From the NCBI GenBank assembly GCA_963929865.1, contig CAWVKK010000066.1, forward strand, positions 1 through 22,580: a stretch of DNA of 22,580 nucleotides, given 5' to 3'. The translations under genes were made by a program, and so were the position numbers. The stretch's first letter is position 1; each line of letters begins with the position of its first letter. Positions 22,572 through 22,580 of this stretch are shown here, one piece after another. The DNA comes from JAGZHZ01 sp963929865 (GTDB lineage Bacteria; Bacillota; Clostridia; Lachnospirales; Lachnospiraceae). Under the pieces are notes generated by a model. The model saw only the letters and a program-made list of their open reading frames with translations. It did not search any database and was not told where the DNA came from.

Positions 22572-22580
22572 CTCCTTGGC

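Noticed and set aside
1..22580. CRISPR arrays, insertion sequences, prophage or integrase genes
   Set aside because: No regularly spaced repeats, transposase, integrase or phage gene was found on reading both strands.

Overview
The window looks like chromosomal DNA of a gut-type Clostridia member, most likely Lachnospiraceae. The clues are moderate GC content, Gram-positive ribosome binding sites, GHKL/LytTR regulators, YesM/YesN-type sensing, a ChvE/Mms-type sugar transporter and secreted glycoside hydrolase and esterase genes. The species cannot be named from sequence reading alone. There are 15 protein genes of good size, one tRNA and one small ORF that I add by hand.

Layout. (1) 5-4080, minus strand: a complete multiple-monosaccharide ABC importer (binding protein, double ATPase, permease). 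(2) 4235-7831, minus: two tandem, recently duplicated secreted type-B carboxylesterases, each with its own hairpin terminator but with different upstream DNA. (3) 8136-10162, minus: a GHKL histidine kinase and LytTR response regulator pair with its own promoter. (4) 10252-15389, minus: a tightly overlapping four-gene sugar-sensing operon (membrane-anchored binding protein, YesM-like kinase, YesN-like AraC response regulator, XylF-like binding protein). It probably controls a sugar transporter such as the one at 5-4080. (5) 15540-15975: a non-coding stretch rich in inverted repeats and terminators. (6) 15976-19128: an agr-type peptide quorum-sensing locus whose genes alternate strands: agrD-like (-), agrC (+), agrB (-), agrA (+). 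(7) 19217-22198, minus: a large secreted GH3 beta-glucosidase-like enzyme with a consensus promoter. (8) 22498-22571: tRNA-Pro(CGG).

How it works together (inference): the extracellular GH3 enzyme and the esterases would release sugars and acyl groups from plant or host glycans. The four-gene sensor operon would detect monosaccharides, and the ABC importer would take them up. The agr locus adds cell-density control.

The main find is a 46-codon ORF at 15976-16116. It has the features of an AgrD autoinducing-peptide precursor: an amphipathic N-terminus, a possible ring Ser in place of Cys, and a YEPRVPEIL tail that resembles the VPKEL recognition tail of staphylococcal AgrD. It has its own ribosome binding site and extended -10 promoter, and it is divergent from agrC. 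The gene is short enough to be missed by ordinary annotation.
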